From contig MCFH01000058.1 of assembly GCA_002104945.1 (NCBI GenBank), positions 62,001 to 126,000 on the forward strand: a DNA stretch of 64,000 nt, written 5' to 3'. This DNA comes from Piromyces finnis. Taxonomy: Eukaryota > Neocallimastigomycota > Neocallimastigomycetes > Neocallimastigales > Neocallimastigaceae. The translations under genes were made by a program, and so were the position numbers. Below the pieces are notes generated by a model. That model was not told the DNA's origin, searched no databases, and was given only the letters and a program-made list of their open reading frames with translations. The first letter of the stretch is position 1. Each line of letters begins with the position of its first letter. Below are positions 31,810 through 43,575 of this stretch, in pieces.

Positions 31810-31852
31810 ATGGGGGAAGTTCTCAATCTTCCCCTTCTAACTCCAAAATTGA
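31800..31852 (+). promoter_or_regulatory. -1 frameshift site of element I: UUUAAAU plus H-type pseudoknot
   Basis: T TTA AAT (31800-31806) then the gag stop TAA (31807-31809). Spacer of 6 nt; stem 1 GGGGAAG (31813-31819) with CTTCCCC (31828-31834); 8 nt loop TTCTCAAT; loop TCAAT (31823-31827) pairs with ATTGA (31848-31852). Every length up to stem 2 equals that in B1, while both stems have compensated base changes. Pol is open in the -1 frame from here. Confidence 0.85.
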
Positions 31853-34800
31853 TAATAACCAAACCCACAATATCAATAACATAAACGAGCAAGTTTATGT
31901 TGATGAAACACGTGACTCACATAAAACAGAAAAAAATTCAAATTCTGAAGAAAAATTCTCTGACCCTTTGGTGGATGATCCAATCAAAGACATAGATAAG
32001 GATGATGTTGCACAAAATCACGTGTCAAATACAATCGATGATAAGGACATCGAAAACCTTATTTACGCATTCAGGAGGAAAAGTTCTGAAGAAAGTGATG
32101 AAAGTGAAGATGAGGATCACGTGACTCAGTCGAAGAAAAAGAAACTTCGAGAAAACCCCTTGCCAATACACACAAAGGCCACTCAGATGAAAGAACAGCA
32201 AGAAATTCAAAACGAGAAAAATTCAAATTTTCATACCACTACTTCCCGCCTGGACATCCTAGACCCCTCGGTAATTGCAGGCAAGAATATCTCTTCTGCC
32301 AAGAAGAAAAATAAAGAAGCCAGAAACAAAAGGAGAACTAGTCCGGATATCTCTAGTAATCAAGATGATATAGAGTAAGAAGTTATTGGAAGTAAGAAGT
32401 CGCTTAAAGGAAACTATTACGACTTCTTACGTTCTATTATTATGCTTGGCAAAAATAAGGAGTATGATGTATATGATGCTCTCAATAATACCAACGCTGG
32501 TATTACCTTTGCACAACTCTTTGCTGTTAGCCCTATCATTAGAAGACTTTGTGCGAAAGGCTTAAAACTTGATCCTAATGACGTTAGAAAAATAAACGCC
32601 ATTCAAAATTTGGATCTTGATGATGATGATATTAGTTCATTTATTAATATTATCAACGAAGGTGATGTCGATGGTGATGATAATAACAATAATGTTGACA
32701 ATAGTGTTGACAACATTGATGCTAGTAATGAGATTAACGTCATTAATAAAGTCAATATCGCTTCTGTTATAGGTTCTGTTGACAACACTATTGTAAGAGT
32801 GTTAGTGGATACAGGCTCTGATGTCAACGTGATTACTAAGTCCTTCTTTGATATTATATCAAAGAAACATAAAATCAAATACTTTAAAAGAACCTTCTTC
32901 AAGTTAGCTAGTCAACAAGTCATCTCCACTAATCAAGCAGTAAGTCTCGTTCTTCGTTTTGATAAGCTTAAAATAAGTACTACCTTCTGGATCCTAGAAG
33001 ACGAAGATTCCTGCTATGACATCATACTTGGGCGCCAGTCACAAAAGGATCATAGGTTATATATAGATCCTGATGACGACGCTTTATATATGAAAACTGA
33101 TGGATCCTCTATTATGGTTGCTCGACCATCAGATTCCATATCGCAAGGAAATAAATTATATCATATAACTATTATGAATAATATTAATTCCTTAAAAGAT
33201 ATTTCTGATATTGATAATATTATCTCAAAGGATGAACAAATTCAACTTCATTCTTTAATAAAAAATTATAGGGATGTTTTAATCGACTCCATTGATGATG
33301 TTTCAGTTGCTGATGCTGAACCTTATTCTATTGAATTAACATCCACCAAACCCATTAAACTGAGACCTTATAAGATATCTCTTGCTCAATCCCAAGCATT
33401 AAAAGAAGAGATTTCGAAACTATTGAAACATGGTCTCATTGAACCTTCCCATTCACCATGGTCATTCCCTGTTGTTATGGTGAAAAAGAAAAATGGTAAA
33501 TGGCGTATGTGTGTCGATTATAGAAAATTAAATCAAATTACTATTAAAGACGCGTATGCTCTACCATTTATTGATGAACTACTAGAATCTGTTCATGGCG
33601 CAAAATATTTCTCTGCTATTGACCTTTTTTCTGGTTTTCATCAAATTCCAATGAATAGCAAAGATATCGAAAAGACAGCATTCACTACTAAGTTTGGTAA
33701 TTTTAAACATGGATGATATTTTAGTTTATTCTCCTAACTTTAAACAACATTTAAAGGACCTTGAAAAACTTTTTATTATCCTAAGAGAGCATAAATTCTC
33801 TATTAATATTGATAAGTGTTCTTTTTGGAAAAACTCCGTTGAAGTTCTTGGTCACGTACTTACTGCAGATGGTATTAAACCTATGCCTTCTAAAGTTCTT
33901 GCTATAGCTTCTTGGAACACTCCTAAAAACGTCACTCAACTTAGGTCCTTCCTTGGCTTAGTTAGCTACTATAGAAAATTTATTCCTAACTTTGCTATTT
34001 CAAGTTGTTTATATAAACTTACAAGTCCTAAAGCTAGTTTTATTTGGTTAGATATCCATTCTGATGCCTTTCATACACTTCGTTCTTTTATTTGCTCCTC
34101 CAGTATTTTAAAATATCCCGACCCTAATAAACAATTCATTATTCGTACTGACGCTTCTTCTTATGCCGTTGGCGCTGTTCTTCTACAGCTTTCTGACTCT
34201 TTAGATATTGAGTTTCCTATTTATTGTGTTAGTAGGTGTCTTAAAGATGCTGAAACGCGTTATTCTGTTACTGAAAAAGAAGGTATTGCTATTTTATTCG
34301 CTTTGAATAAATTTCGCTCCTATATTGCAGCTTCTCCTCTTGTTGTAAAAGTATACACTGACCATAAGCCACTTGTAGGTTTCTTTACTTCAAGTATTCC
34401 TTCTAATGATAGACATATTAGATGGATAGCCAAGTTTAATGAATTTAGAGTCGACATTATTTATGAAAAAGGTAAAAATAATGTTTTTGCTGATGCTTTG
34501 TCCCGTATGCCCTCTTCGCAAAATTTAAATATTAATTCTATTCATTCTATCTTAAAAGACAAAGAAGATAATATTTCCACCTTTGCTTCTCCCAAAATTA
34601 TTGAATATGTTAAGAAAAACTATTCATTTTTAAATGGTACTCTTGTTTACCGCTCTAAATCTGGAAACTATTTAAAAGTTATTGAAGATGACTCTTTAAA
34701 ATTCTCCTTGATTCGTAAGGCTCATCTTGTCGGCCATGAAGGTGTTGAAAAAACACTTTCCAGATTAAAAGAAATATATTATTGGCCAGGAATGTGGAAC

Positions 34801-35737
34801 GACGTAAATAAAGTCGTTAAAACATGTTTAGAATGTCAATGCTACCGTCCAAAACCCATTCCTAAAAGCCTGTCTAATATTTCAAGTCCTGTTGAAAGAC
34901 CCTTCGTTAGAGTTGGTTTGGATATAGTTGGACCACTACCATTAACAGATAGAAGTAATTTATATATCATTGTTTTAGTAGACTATACTACTAAATGGGT
35001 TGAAGCCGCTCCCTTAAAGAGAATCGAAAGTCAAGACGTTATTTATTTCTTAAAAGACGTCTTTGCAAGACATGGTGTCCCAGAAATAATTGTCACTGAT
35101 AATGGAAGTCAGTTCACTTCGGATATAACAAAAACAATGATAGACTTATATGGTTCCTGGGTTCAATTCGTTGCACCACATCACCCTGAAGCTAATGGAC
35201 AAGTTGAAAACAGAAATAGAGAAATAATAAAAATACTTCGACATTTATGTAAAAATCAAGAAAATTGGGACGAAATACTTCCGGCAACTTTATGGGCTCT
35301 GCGTACGTCTCGTTCGAAAGTTACAGGGTTTAGTAGTTTCGAACTCTTATATGGAAGAAAAGACTTATGGCCTCTTAGCGTATTGCTACCAGATATTCCA
35401 AAAGAAAAGGATGAGTCTGACGAAGAATACAATTTCAGACGTTTTGTCAGACACCAAAATTGGGTACAAGAAGCTACTGAAAATATCAAGCAAGCTCACG
35501 ACTATTGGCTTCAAAGAAATGAAACAGCAAAGTCTATGCAACACCGGTACAAGCCAGATGATCTAATGTTGTTAAGATATATAGGTAGAAAAAAATTAGA
35601 TCCATTTTTTTTAGGACCATTTAAAGTGAAGAAAGTATCAAAATTCAACACTTTAGTTTTAGAAACACTGGACACATAAGATATTAGAACGTAATGTCCA
35701 TATTAAAAATGTGAAGCCCTATTTGTCCTCTCTATAA
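31800..35737 (+). pseudogene. pol: Pol of element I, with nonsense codon, RT deletion and terminal frameshift
   Basis: In the -1 frame an acidic N-terminal extension runs to an in-frame TAA (32376-32378), then continues in the same frame through the protease (LVDTGSDVNVITK, about 32805-32840) and RT (WRMCVDYRKLN) to 33716. At about 33705 the RT palm is deleted: FTTKFGNF is joined almost directly to DDILVYS in another frame, removing the MPFGL-NAP block and the start of the Y-x-D-D motif, about 35 residues. The rest (RNase H; integrase H..H..C..C; D, D, E in LDIVGP, TDNGSQF, VENRN) is open to 35679, where a small indel breaks the last 19 codons (to 35737). Cannot encode active RT. Confidence 0.88.
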
Positions 35738-36050
35738 AATCATATAAAAAAATGGCGATTATTATATAAATTTTAAGAAAAACACATATTAATATATTGA
35801 AGACGAATTTTATCTCACCTATTTTATTTTTTTTACTTTTTTTTTGAAAAAAAAAATTTATTAATAAAAATTTTCAAATTTTTCATTATTTTTTTATAAA
35901 CCTTATTTTATATTATTTTTTTAATTTATATAAAAAAAAATTTAAATTTTTAAATATTTAGTATAAAAATATCAAAAACTTATATGTTTATTATTATTTA
36001 TGAATACTTTTATCAGCTACCACTAAGTCGTATCTTAGGGGAGGTAATCT

Positions 36051-36673
36051 TGATAAATAATAATTATAAATATATTATACATTTGATATTAGTAGAAAAT
36101 TTTATTATAAAATAATTATTAAATAATTTTATATAGTTTATTATAAAAATATAATTTACATAAAATCAAATATTTTATAAATTTATATATTTGATTGGGT
36201 TAAATTATAAAAATAATTTTTAATATAAAGAATAATAATTTTTTTTTAGTACAAAATAAGAAGACTTAGATTATTAGTAATAAGTTAAATTTTAATAATA
36301 GTTGATATAATTAATTAGTTAATACATAATAATATTTAAAAGACAAAAATAATTTTTTATATAATAAAAATTATTGTTAAAAAGAGTGTAAAAACAATAA
36401 ATAAAAGAAAATATAAAAACGAAATTAAACTTGTCTAATTTGTAATTATTGTGTTAATAATAAATAATATTTTATAGAATAAATCTGGTGTTATTATTCT
36501 ATATAAATATTATTAAAAATAATAAAACTATTAAAACTATAAAGTAACTTAAAATAAATTAATAAAACTAGTAGATATTGTTAAAGCTCGTACAATAGCT
36601 GTCGAGATAAAACAATATAAGATAACAGAAGAAGTAGTTAAAAAGTTGTAATATAACTACCAATCCGTTATCA
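36051..36673 (+). repeat. 3' LTR of element I
   Basis: 623 bp. It differs from the 5' LTR at roughly seven positions seen by eye. Preceded by the purine tract TTAGGGGAGG. The stretch between the pol remnant and the LTR (35738-36050) is AT-rich with homopolymers and no gene. Confidence 0.88.
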
Positions 36674-36676
36674 TTG

Positions 36677-37105
36677 TGATACAATAGAAAAATATTATCT
36701 TAATTCTATAAATGAATATAGAAAGTGATAATATTTGTATCTAAAAAAAATAAGAAAATAAAATAAATGATTTTTATACTTGTTCATTTTGCAAGTGTTA
36801 GTTAGTTTTATAGAATAAAATTTATTTTATTTAATTATAAAATTATATCATTATTTAATAACTCTAGTATTATTAAATAAAAAAAATGTATGTTTTGTAT
36901 TCTAATTTTCAGGGATTATTAGTAACCCTTTTAAAAATAAGTTTTATTATAAAATCATTTTTGAATTTAATATTTAAAAGTATATATCTAATTTTTCGCT
37001 TTGGATTATTAGGAACATCTTTTAAAATAAAGTAATTCTATCACTATTTATACAAAATTATTATTTTAAAGTATAATTATAAACAAATATAAACTATTTA
37101 ATTTA

Positions 37106-37136
<31 letters not shown>

Positions 37137-37210
37137 TTTACATTTATAATTTTTAATTTAATAATTTTATATATGTTAATTATTTTAATTTTTAACTATC
37201 TGTGTTTTAA

Positions 37211-37247
<37 letters not shown>

Positions 37248-37279
37248 AATTCATAATTTATAAATTTAATTATTTATCA
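36677..37279 (+). repeat. Solo LTR H2
   Basis: 603 bp, TGATACAATAG...TTATTTATCA. With element I removed, it is flanked by the 4 bp duplication TTTG. Begins with the H hairpin (to about 36743). Contains an (ATT)n run near 37210-37244. Confidence 0.85.
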
Positions 37280-37287
37280 TTTGTTTG

Positions 37288-38286
37288 TGTAAGAAATTGT
37301 AAAATATTTAATTTAAATCTAACCTTTAAATTATGTGAAGATATTAACTGGATTTAAAACAAATTCAGATAATATCTATAATTAATTAAACATAATAATT
37401 AGAATTAAAGAATTTCAATGATTATTTTAAAACACCTTTAAAAGTCACCTTTTAAATTTTGATTTAGTGAAAGGGTTATGATTTCAAAAATTTAATATCA
37501 ATACACTATAACCCTTAGCCAAAAATAAACAAACACGAAACAAGTGCTACGGCTGTGAAACCAGGTTTATTAGAAAGCTTAAGGAAAAAGCTATATTTTG
37601 GTACAATCGCGGTCCTTCTAACTGGTCATTTAAGGAAGATATGATCATTTGAAGATTTTAATAAGTAAATTAAAATTAATATGATATCAAGTATGGATCA
37701 TAGACATTTCTTATGACTTGACGAAAATTAAAAAGATATCAATAGAAATTTTAATTATATTAATTTAATTAATGATAGTGACTGTTACTAAAAATAGAAC
37801 TAAACCATTTAGGTGTAACAGTTAACATTTATAAATTAAATAATTTTAATTATTATAAAATAGGTTAATGGATCAAGTGTTTAAATGATTAATCATATGT
37901 TTATTTTATTTTATGTCATGACAAAACAAACAAACAAACAAACAATCTTATTATATTATTAACATATTACATGTAATACTTTATTTTTATCAATTTAATA
38001 ATCTGAACAAAGAATATAAAATAGAATGAATTGAATTCGATTTTAATTCTTTGTAAAGATTATAGTTATAATCTTAATTATATAGTTATTAAATATATCA
38101 TTTATATTATTATTACTAAATAAATAAAATTTTATAAAAAAGTTATTCTAAAGAATAAATATTAATTTTTCATTTGGAAGTTTAAAGGGTTATTTTATAT
38201 TTAAATTTAATTTCTTAAAAAACATATTTACTATATAATTGATAACATTCTGACCTGGCCGCATAACCAAATCCAAAAACTTAACA
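37288..38286 (-). repeat. Old LTR-like unit Q (O family)
   Basis: On the minus strand it starts TGTTAAGTTTTTGG, with GGTCAGAATGTT and TAACCCTTTC blocks in the same order as O1. The left boundary is uncertain and I see no target duplication. The last 130 bp (about 38157-38286) recur at 45449-45578. No ORF. Confidence 0.5.
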
Positions 38287-38305
38287 AATTAAATTATTGA
38301 ATTGT

Positions 38306-39081
38306 TTGTGCTACTCTAATGTTTAAACAAAACAAACAAATAAGATAACAACAGAAACACTTCTAATTTAATTCTTAATAATCTTTTATTTAACTTTATT
38401 CCTTTAATTTATGACAACTGACGATTACTTTACCGCGAAGGTTATTTGACCAGAGCCTTCGCTAGGTAATCGGTTTTTTAAATAAAATAAAATTAAAAAA
38501 ATGTTTTATTATAACTTTATTAATAATATAATATTATTAATACTAATTAATTAATTATCAATAATTACTATTTTCCAACTATCGTTTCAATAGTTGCAAA
38601 ATTCTCTTTATTTATACTTTTTAAATAAATTGAATTAATTCTAATATACATGTTTTAATATTATAATTTTACATTGTTTACATTTATACATTTATTAAAA
38701 GAAATTATTTGTATTAAACTATTTAAATTCAATTTATTTAATAAAGAATTTTCTAAACTTAAAATAAAGTTTTGATTTATTTACTATATGGTTGATTATA
38801 TTTCAAACATATATTTAATTTATTTATTTCTAATTTTGAGGCTTAGTTTATAAAAAAATTTTTTTATTATCTAAAATATTTATTGGTTAAAAATTATTTA
38901 ATTTAAAATTTTATTTTATCATCAAAAACTTTATCTTATCAATAAGTTAAATTTTACATAAATTTATGTTAATGTATTGTGATGTAAATTTTTGTAAAAT
39001 TTACGGTACATTAATTCAATACATGATACATTAATATACATACGTATTAAATACATTATTTAACTAATGCAATATTTTACA
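38306..39081 (-). repeat. Diverged solo LTR of the C family
   Basis: The reverse complement begins TGTAAAATATTGCATTAG (39081 leftward) and aligns along the whole C LTR, including the CAACTATTGAAACGATAGTTG hairpin (about 38577-38600) and the stem GATTAC...GTAATC (38423-38471). The other end, near 38306, is approximate. Much older than the C element's own LTRs. Confidence 0.8.
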
Positions 39082-39339
39082 GAAATAATAATTATTTCAA
39101 TCTAAATAATTAATATTTCTTATTAGTTTAATAATTTAGTTAATAATATTTTATACACTTAAATTATTTATTTAATTTATTTAGTTAAATAAAATGTATA
39201 CATTCAGATACTTTATTTAATTTATTTAGTTAAATATATTTCATATATTTATATAATTTATTTAATTTATTTAATTAAATAATAATTTGTTCATTTGATT
39301 TTTAAATAATATTTATATACAAGAATCCGTAATTTTACC

Positions 39340-39717
39340 CTTTAATTATATATTACTAATTAATTTACCTGTTATATCTAAACACGGATTTACTTTAGGA
39401 AATCGGTATTTTAAGGTTTTTCCGATTATTATTACAAATAATTGGTTTTACTTAAAATTTACACGATGACCAATATGATTAGAATATTGATTGAAAACTT
39501 GTTTAAGTTTTTCTTCTAGTCTTTTCCTAAACATTTTATTTGTTAAGATTAGAACTCATTTATTTAACCTTATTTTTTAATAAAAATATAAATAAACACT
39601 TTTGAAATTCTTCAGAATTCAAGAGTTATTATTATAAGAAAAATTAATTATAATAAATAACAAATAATTTTATTTAATAAAAATTAATTAATAAAAAATC
39701 ATATTATTAATAAATTT
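39340..39717 (-). repeat. K-family LTR fragment
   Basis: The blocks TTTTTCTTCTAGTCTTTTCC, TTGTTAAGATTAGAAC and CAAGAGTTATTATTATAAG match the K LTRs in reverse orientation. Ends not defined. 39082-39339 is AT-rich with three copies of TTTATTTAATTTATTTAGTTAAAT-like units and is otherwise unrecognised. Confidence 0.55.
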
Positions 39718-39782
39718 TAGATACAAATATTATCACTTTCTATATTCATTTATAGAATTAAGATAATATCCTCTTTGTATCA
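39718..39782. repeat. Orphan H-type hairpin, about 65 bp
   Basis: The reverse complement matches only the first 65 bp of solo LTR H (GATAC...GTATC with inner TATTATC...GATAATA arms). The remaining 500 bp of H is absent on either side. Confidence 0.7.
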
Positions 39783-40866
39783 AATTTTGATACGCTACTC
39801 ACATAAAAATATAATAAAAACTAACTGAATAAACACGACTTAACCCATAGTAACTTATAATAAAAATAAACGATAATAACCCTTAAAAATGAATGAATAA
39901 TAATTTTATGAAAATATAACCCTTTCTTTAAATAAATAATATTATCTTTATTATATAATAAATTCTGAGTAAAAACGACCTAATAGTGATAATAATAAAA
40001 TAAATTATTAAATAAAATAAATTATTAAATAAAATAAAACAACTTAATCCAATAATGTAATAAAATAATAAAATAATAATAAATAAATAAAAATGAATAA
40101 ATAAACTAAAAATAAAATGGTATACATCAAATTATTAATTCTAGTGTTTATCCAAGTGTTCTTTAGAAATTCTCTTAAACTTATAAATTAATAAATAACT
40201 AATTGAGTAATTATTATTAAAATGACAAACTTAAAACCTGGAAATAGAACAATAATAACAATTCTAAAGATAAAATACAGAGCTCTTTTATGTTTCTGTA
40301 TAAAATGAGTGTTTATAATAATTGATACTTTTAATATTTTAATTTTGTTTTAATTTTATTTTAATATTATTTTAATTTTTAAATTTTAATTATTTTATTC
40401 AAGGTATTATACATTTAATGATAGTCAATGATAATTTATAATAATTTTTCTAAATTTGAAGTAATAAAAAAATCAAATAAGTAATATTCTATAATATTTT
40501 ATAATACTAAGACATAATTTTAATTTATTCTTTTAATTTTAATAAATAATAACAATAGTAATAATAATATTTAATAGTTAAAAATAATAATACATGTAAT
40601 AAATGAAAATGTATAAAAGGAAGATAAAATTCTTCTTTATAAAAGGGCGGACAATAAATAGATAATAAATAAATTATAAGATATAATAAAGATTTAATTT
40701 AAAACATAATAAGAGTTTATTTTCGAGTTTTGAGTGATTTTATTTGTTAATTATAAAACATATTTTTATTTTATTTTAAATTTATTGTTTCATCATAATA
40801 ATATAGAATTTATTATTTATTAAAAACATTATATTATTCAAAAATATATCGGTCAACGCATCATGT
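39783..40866. other. AT-rich sequence with no recognised gene
   Basis: No ORF of note. Two TATAAAAG boxes (about 40613 and 40640) are followed by GGGCGGACAA, which resembles a core promoter or the U3 of an unidentified LTR. Nothing else can be supported. Confidence 0.4.
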
Positions 40867-41675
40867 TGATAAATAATGAAATTAATAAATATAAAATTAT
40901 TATTAAACCTGATTTTTAAGTTAACCCTAAAAGTAACTTAAAATAAGTTATAGTTTAATTAAGTACTTTACCAAAATTCTAAAATGAAATTAATCCTAAA
41001 CACTGCATATGTTTTGATTATTGAAAGAAAATAATAAACTTTAATTAATCGAGATCAAAATATATAACTTTTGTTAAATTAATTGTTAAATTAAATGTTT
41101 AATAACTTCGTTAGTAAATTACACTTTAAAAGTAAACAAATATAATAATTCATGTTATAAATATAATTAAACACCTTTATTAAAACATTAATAATAATTA
41201 TTACTTTAATTAATTGTAAAATAAACAACTTTTTATATTCTTTAACTTTTAATTATTTCTTTTATTGTTATTTCTAATTACTTTTATTATTTTTATTGTA
41301 AATAGTTATTAATTTTATTGTTTTAATGTAAATAGTTTAAATTTAAAAGAAAATATAAATACATGTAAATATTCTTATTTTAATCATTATTATTATTATT
41401 AATAAAGAAATATTATATAGTTAGATTAATATTTTATAATTTTAATAATCACTTTTATACTTAAATAAATAAAAATTTTAAATATTTAAATATTAGAAAA
41501 ACGAGTATTTCTAATAAAACAATTTAGTGTTTTTAATAAAACAACTTTATTAATTTTTACAAAAACAATTTTAATTTCTAATCCATATAACTTATATAGT
41601 TATACTCAAAGATATAATATAATAATCACTTTTTGAAGTAAAATTCAAAATTAATATTATTATCAAATTATATCA
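40867..41675 (+). repeat. 5' LTR of B2 (family G)
   Basis: 809 bp, TGATAAATAATG...AATTATATCA, matching G1, G2 and G4. The primer-binding site follows after one base. Confidence 0.88.
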
Positions 41676-41676
41676 A

Positions 41677-41697
41677 TGGTCCTTCGAACCGAAGAAT
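41677..41697 (+). promoter_or_regulatory. Primer-binding site, tRNA-Tyr-like
   Basis: TGGTCCTTCGAACCG, one base after the LTR. The first 11 nt are the exact complement of the 3' end of eukaryotic tRNA-Tyr (acceptor TCGAAGG, then ACCA), and most following bases also fit. This is the standard position for minus-strand priming and differs from the self-primed elements nearby. Confidence 0.8.
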
Positions 41698-42202
41698 CAA
41701 AATAAGGTAAATATATAAAATTTTCTTTATATAAAAATTTCATATAGAATAGTAAAATATTCTCAATATTTTATCTATTTAGAAATTATAACTTATTAAA
41801 TAATAAAATAATATTAAAATAATAAATCAATATTCAATATTGAAATATTATTTAAATATTATTAAATCAATATTAAAATAAAATAAATAAATTATAATAC
41901 TTAATAGTATAGTATTAATATAGTAAATTGATATATAAACATTATATATTAGATAAAATATATAGATATTTTAAATAAGAAAAGAATTAAAAGAAAAAAA
42001 ATAGTATAGAAAAATTATTAGATAAATAGATTGATAATATTATAAATAAGATAGTTGAAAGAATTAATTATAATAATAAAATAGGTATATATACATTAGA
42101 TATATATACATAAAAATAAATATATAATAAAAATAAATCAAAATAATAATAAATAAAGATTTAAGTATATATATAAAAAATATATATACACCAAACAAAC
42201 CA

Positions 42203-42233
<31 letters not shown>

Positions 42234-43575
42234 ATAAAACTTTATAAATAAAAATACTTGTAAAAATATACTAGGAGCGTATAGAGCTCATATACAGAGT
42301 TTCAGTGTATAATTAACTAGTTTCAGTTGGTTAGAAACTATAGCTGTTAATCACTGAAGTATTTGTAAAAGTAGGACGAGTGTGAATAGCACGCTTACTT
42401 GGGGGAAGGGATTGTTAGTGTGATAAAAAGCACGCAATACAGGACTCTCAAGTTGAATACTTTTGTGAACTCTGGCGAATAAGGAACTTTAGTCACCGAA
42501 GGCTAAAGGTTTGTCGTGAAGGTAAAGCGACATAAAAATATATAGTTTAAATTTATTTTGAGGTCTAGTATATCACCTCTAGTTAGTAGCTTTTGCCGGT
42601 TAATTAAATTGTTGTAAGGCACTAAAAAGCGAAAAATAAATCCTGTAAATAAAGTTTTATATTTAATTATTTTTTTTAAAAGAAAAAGAAATACATAAAT
42701 TATAATTATAAATTAATAATTATAATTTATAAATTAAAGATAAAAATCATTTAATAAAAATTATAAAATATAATCATCGGTCAAATAAAATTAAAAGTAT
42801 TGTTATAAATTTTAAATAATAAAAGCAATAATATTGAGTTGTCTTTTTAGTTAATTTTCAGCGAAAAATAACTTTTGTTTATCTTTTCGGTTAATTAATT
42901 ACTAAGATAATTAAAGTGTTTTATAGTAAGTTAGTAAGAGTGCAGTTTTATCACATATCGTGGGGGAGTAGAGCGCTAACTAATAAGTAAATATTACACC
43001 ACTTAATATTTATGACGGTTAGTTAGTGGAGGTCGAAAGGCACGGTGACGAAACTGTCGGGTACTCTGAAGGTACTATAATAACATAATCAATATTATTT
43101 TCTGCCTTATAATAAAGAAATAAAAATAAACATCCTACTCTAAATTAAATATTTTTTTTTATAACAATACTAATATATAAATAACTTGATATAAATAAAA
43201 TATATTCTTAACATTTTCTCAAAAATAAAATCTTCTTAATTACAATAAAACTAAAACAAGTGTCTACAAGTGTTTACAAATAACAACCAATTACTCCTTT
43301 TATATTACATTATATAGACGTTATATAAGATTATATTTTATTAATAAAAGTATAATAAATAAAATACCTGTAAATAAAATTATATTATTGTAAATAAAGA
43401 CTATTGTAAATAAAAACATATATTACTGTACTTATAACTAAATTATTGTAAATAAAGATTGTTGTAAATAAAAACATATTATTGTTCTTATAACTAAATT
43501 AGAGAATAAATAAAAATTGAACTTTTAAATAGAATATTAAAATAAAATTAAATAAAATAAAAATAAAAAGTAATA
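41698..43575 (+). other. Leader of B2
   Basis: Non-coding and near identical to 3266-5152. It lacks 69 bp present in B1 (3326-3394) and has a duplication of about 50 bp near 43440-43495. The GC-richer islands at about 42270-42540 and 42940-43080 are conserved, which marks them as the functional part of the leader. Confidence 0.65.

Larger units (their letters stand above)
30196..36673 (+). mobile_element. Element I: decayed B-like Ty3/gypsy element
   Basis: 6478 bp. The LTRs at 30196-30818 and 36051-36673 are each 623 bp (TGATAAATAATAATT...CCGTTATCA) with about 1% visible differences. Flanked by the 4 bp duplication TTGT (30192-30195 and 36674-36677), inserted at the first base of solo LTR H2. 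Polypurine tract TTAGGGGAGG near 36036-36045. The frameshift architecture matches B. Pol has a nonsense codon, a deletion in RT and a 3' frameshift. Confidence 0.92.

Noticed and set aside
39783-40866. A host gene promoter suggested by TATAAAAG boxes
   Set aside because: No coding sequence follows and the context is LTR debris; could as well be an LTR U3.
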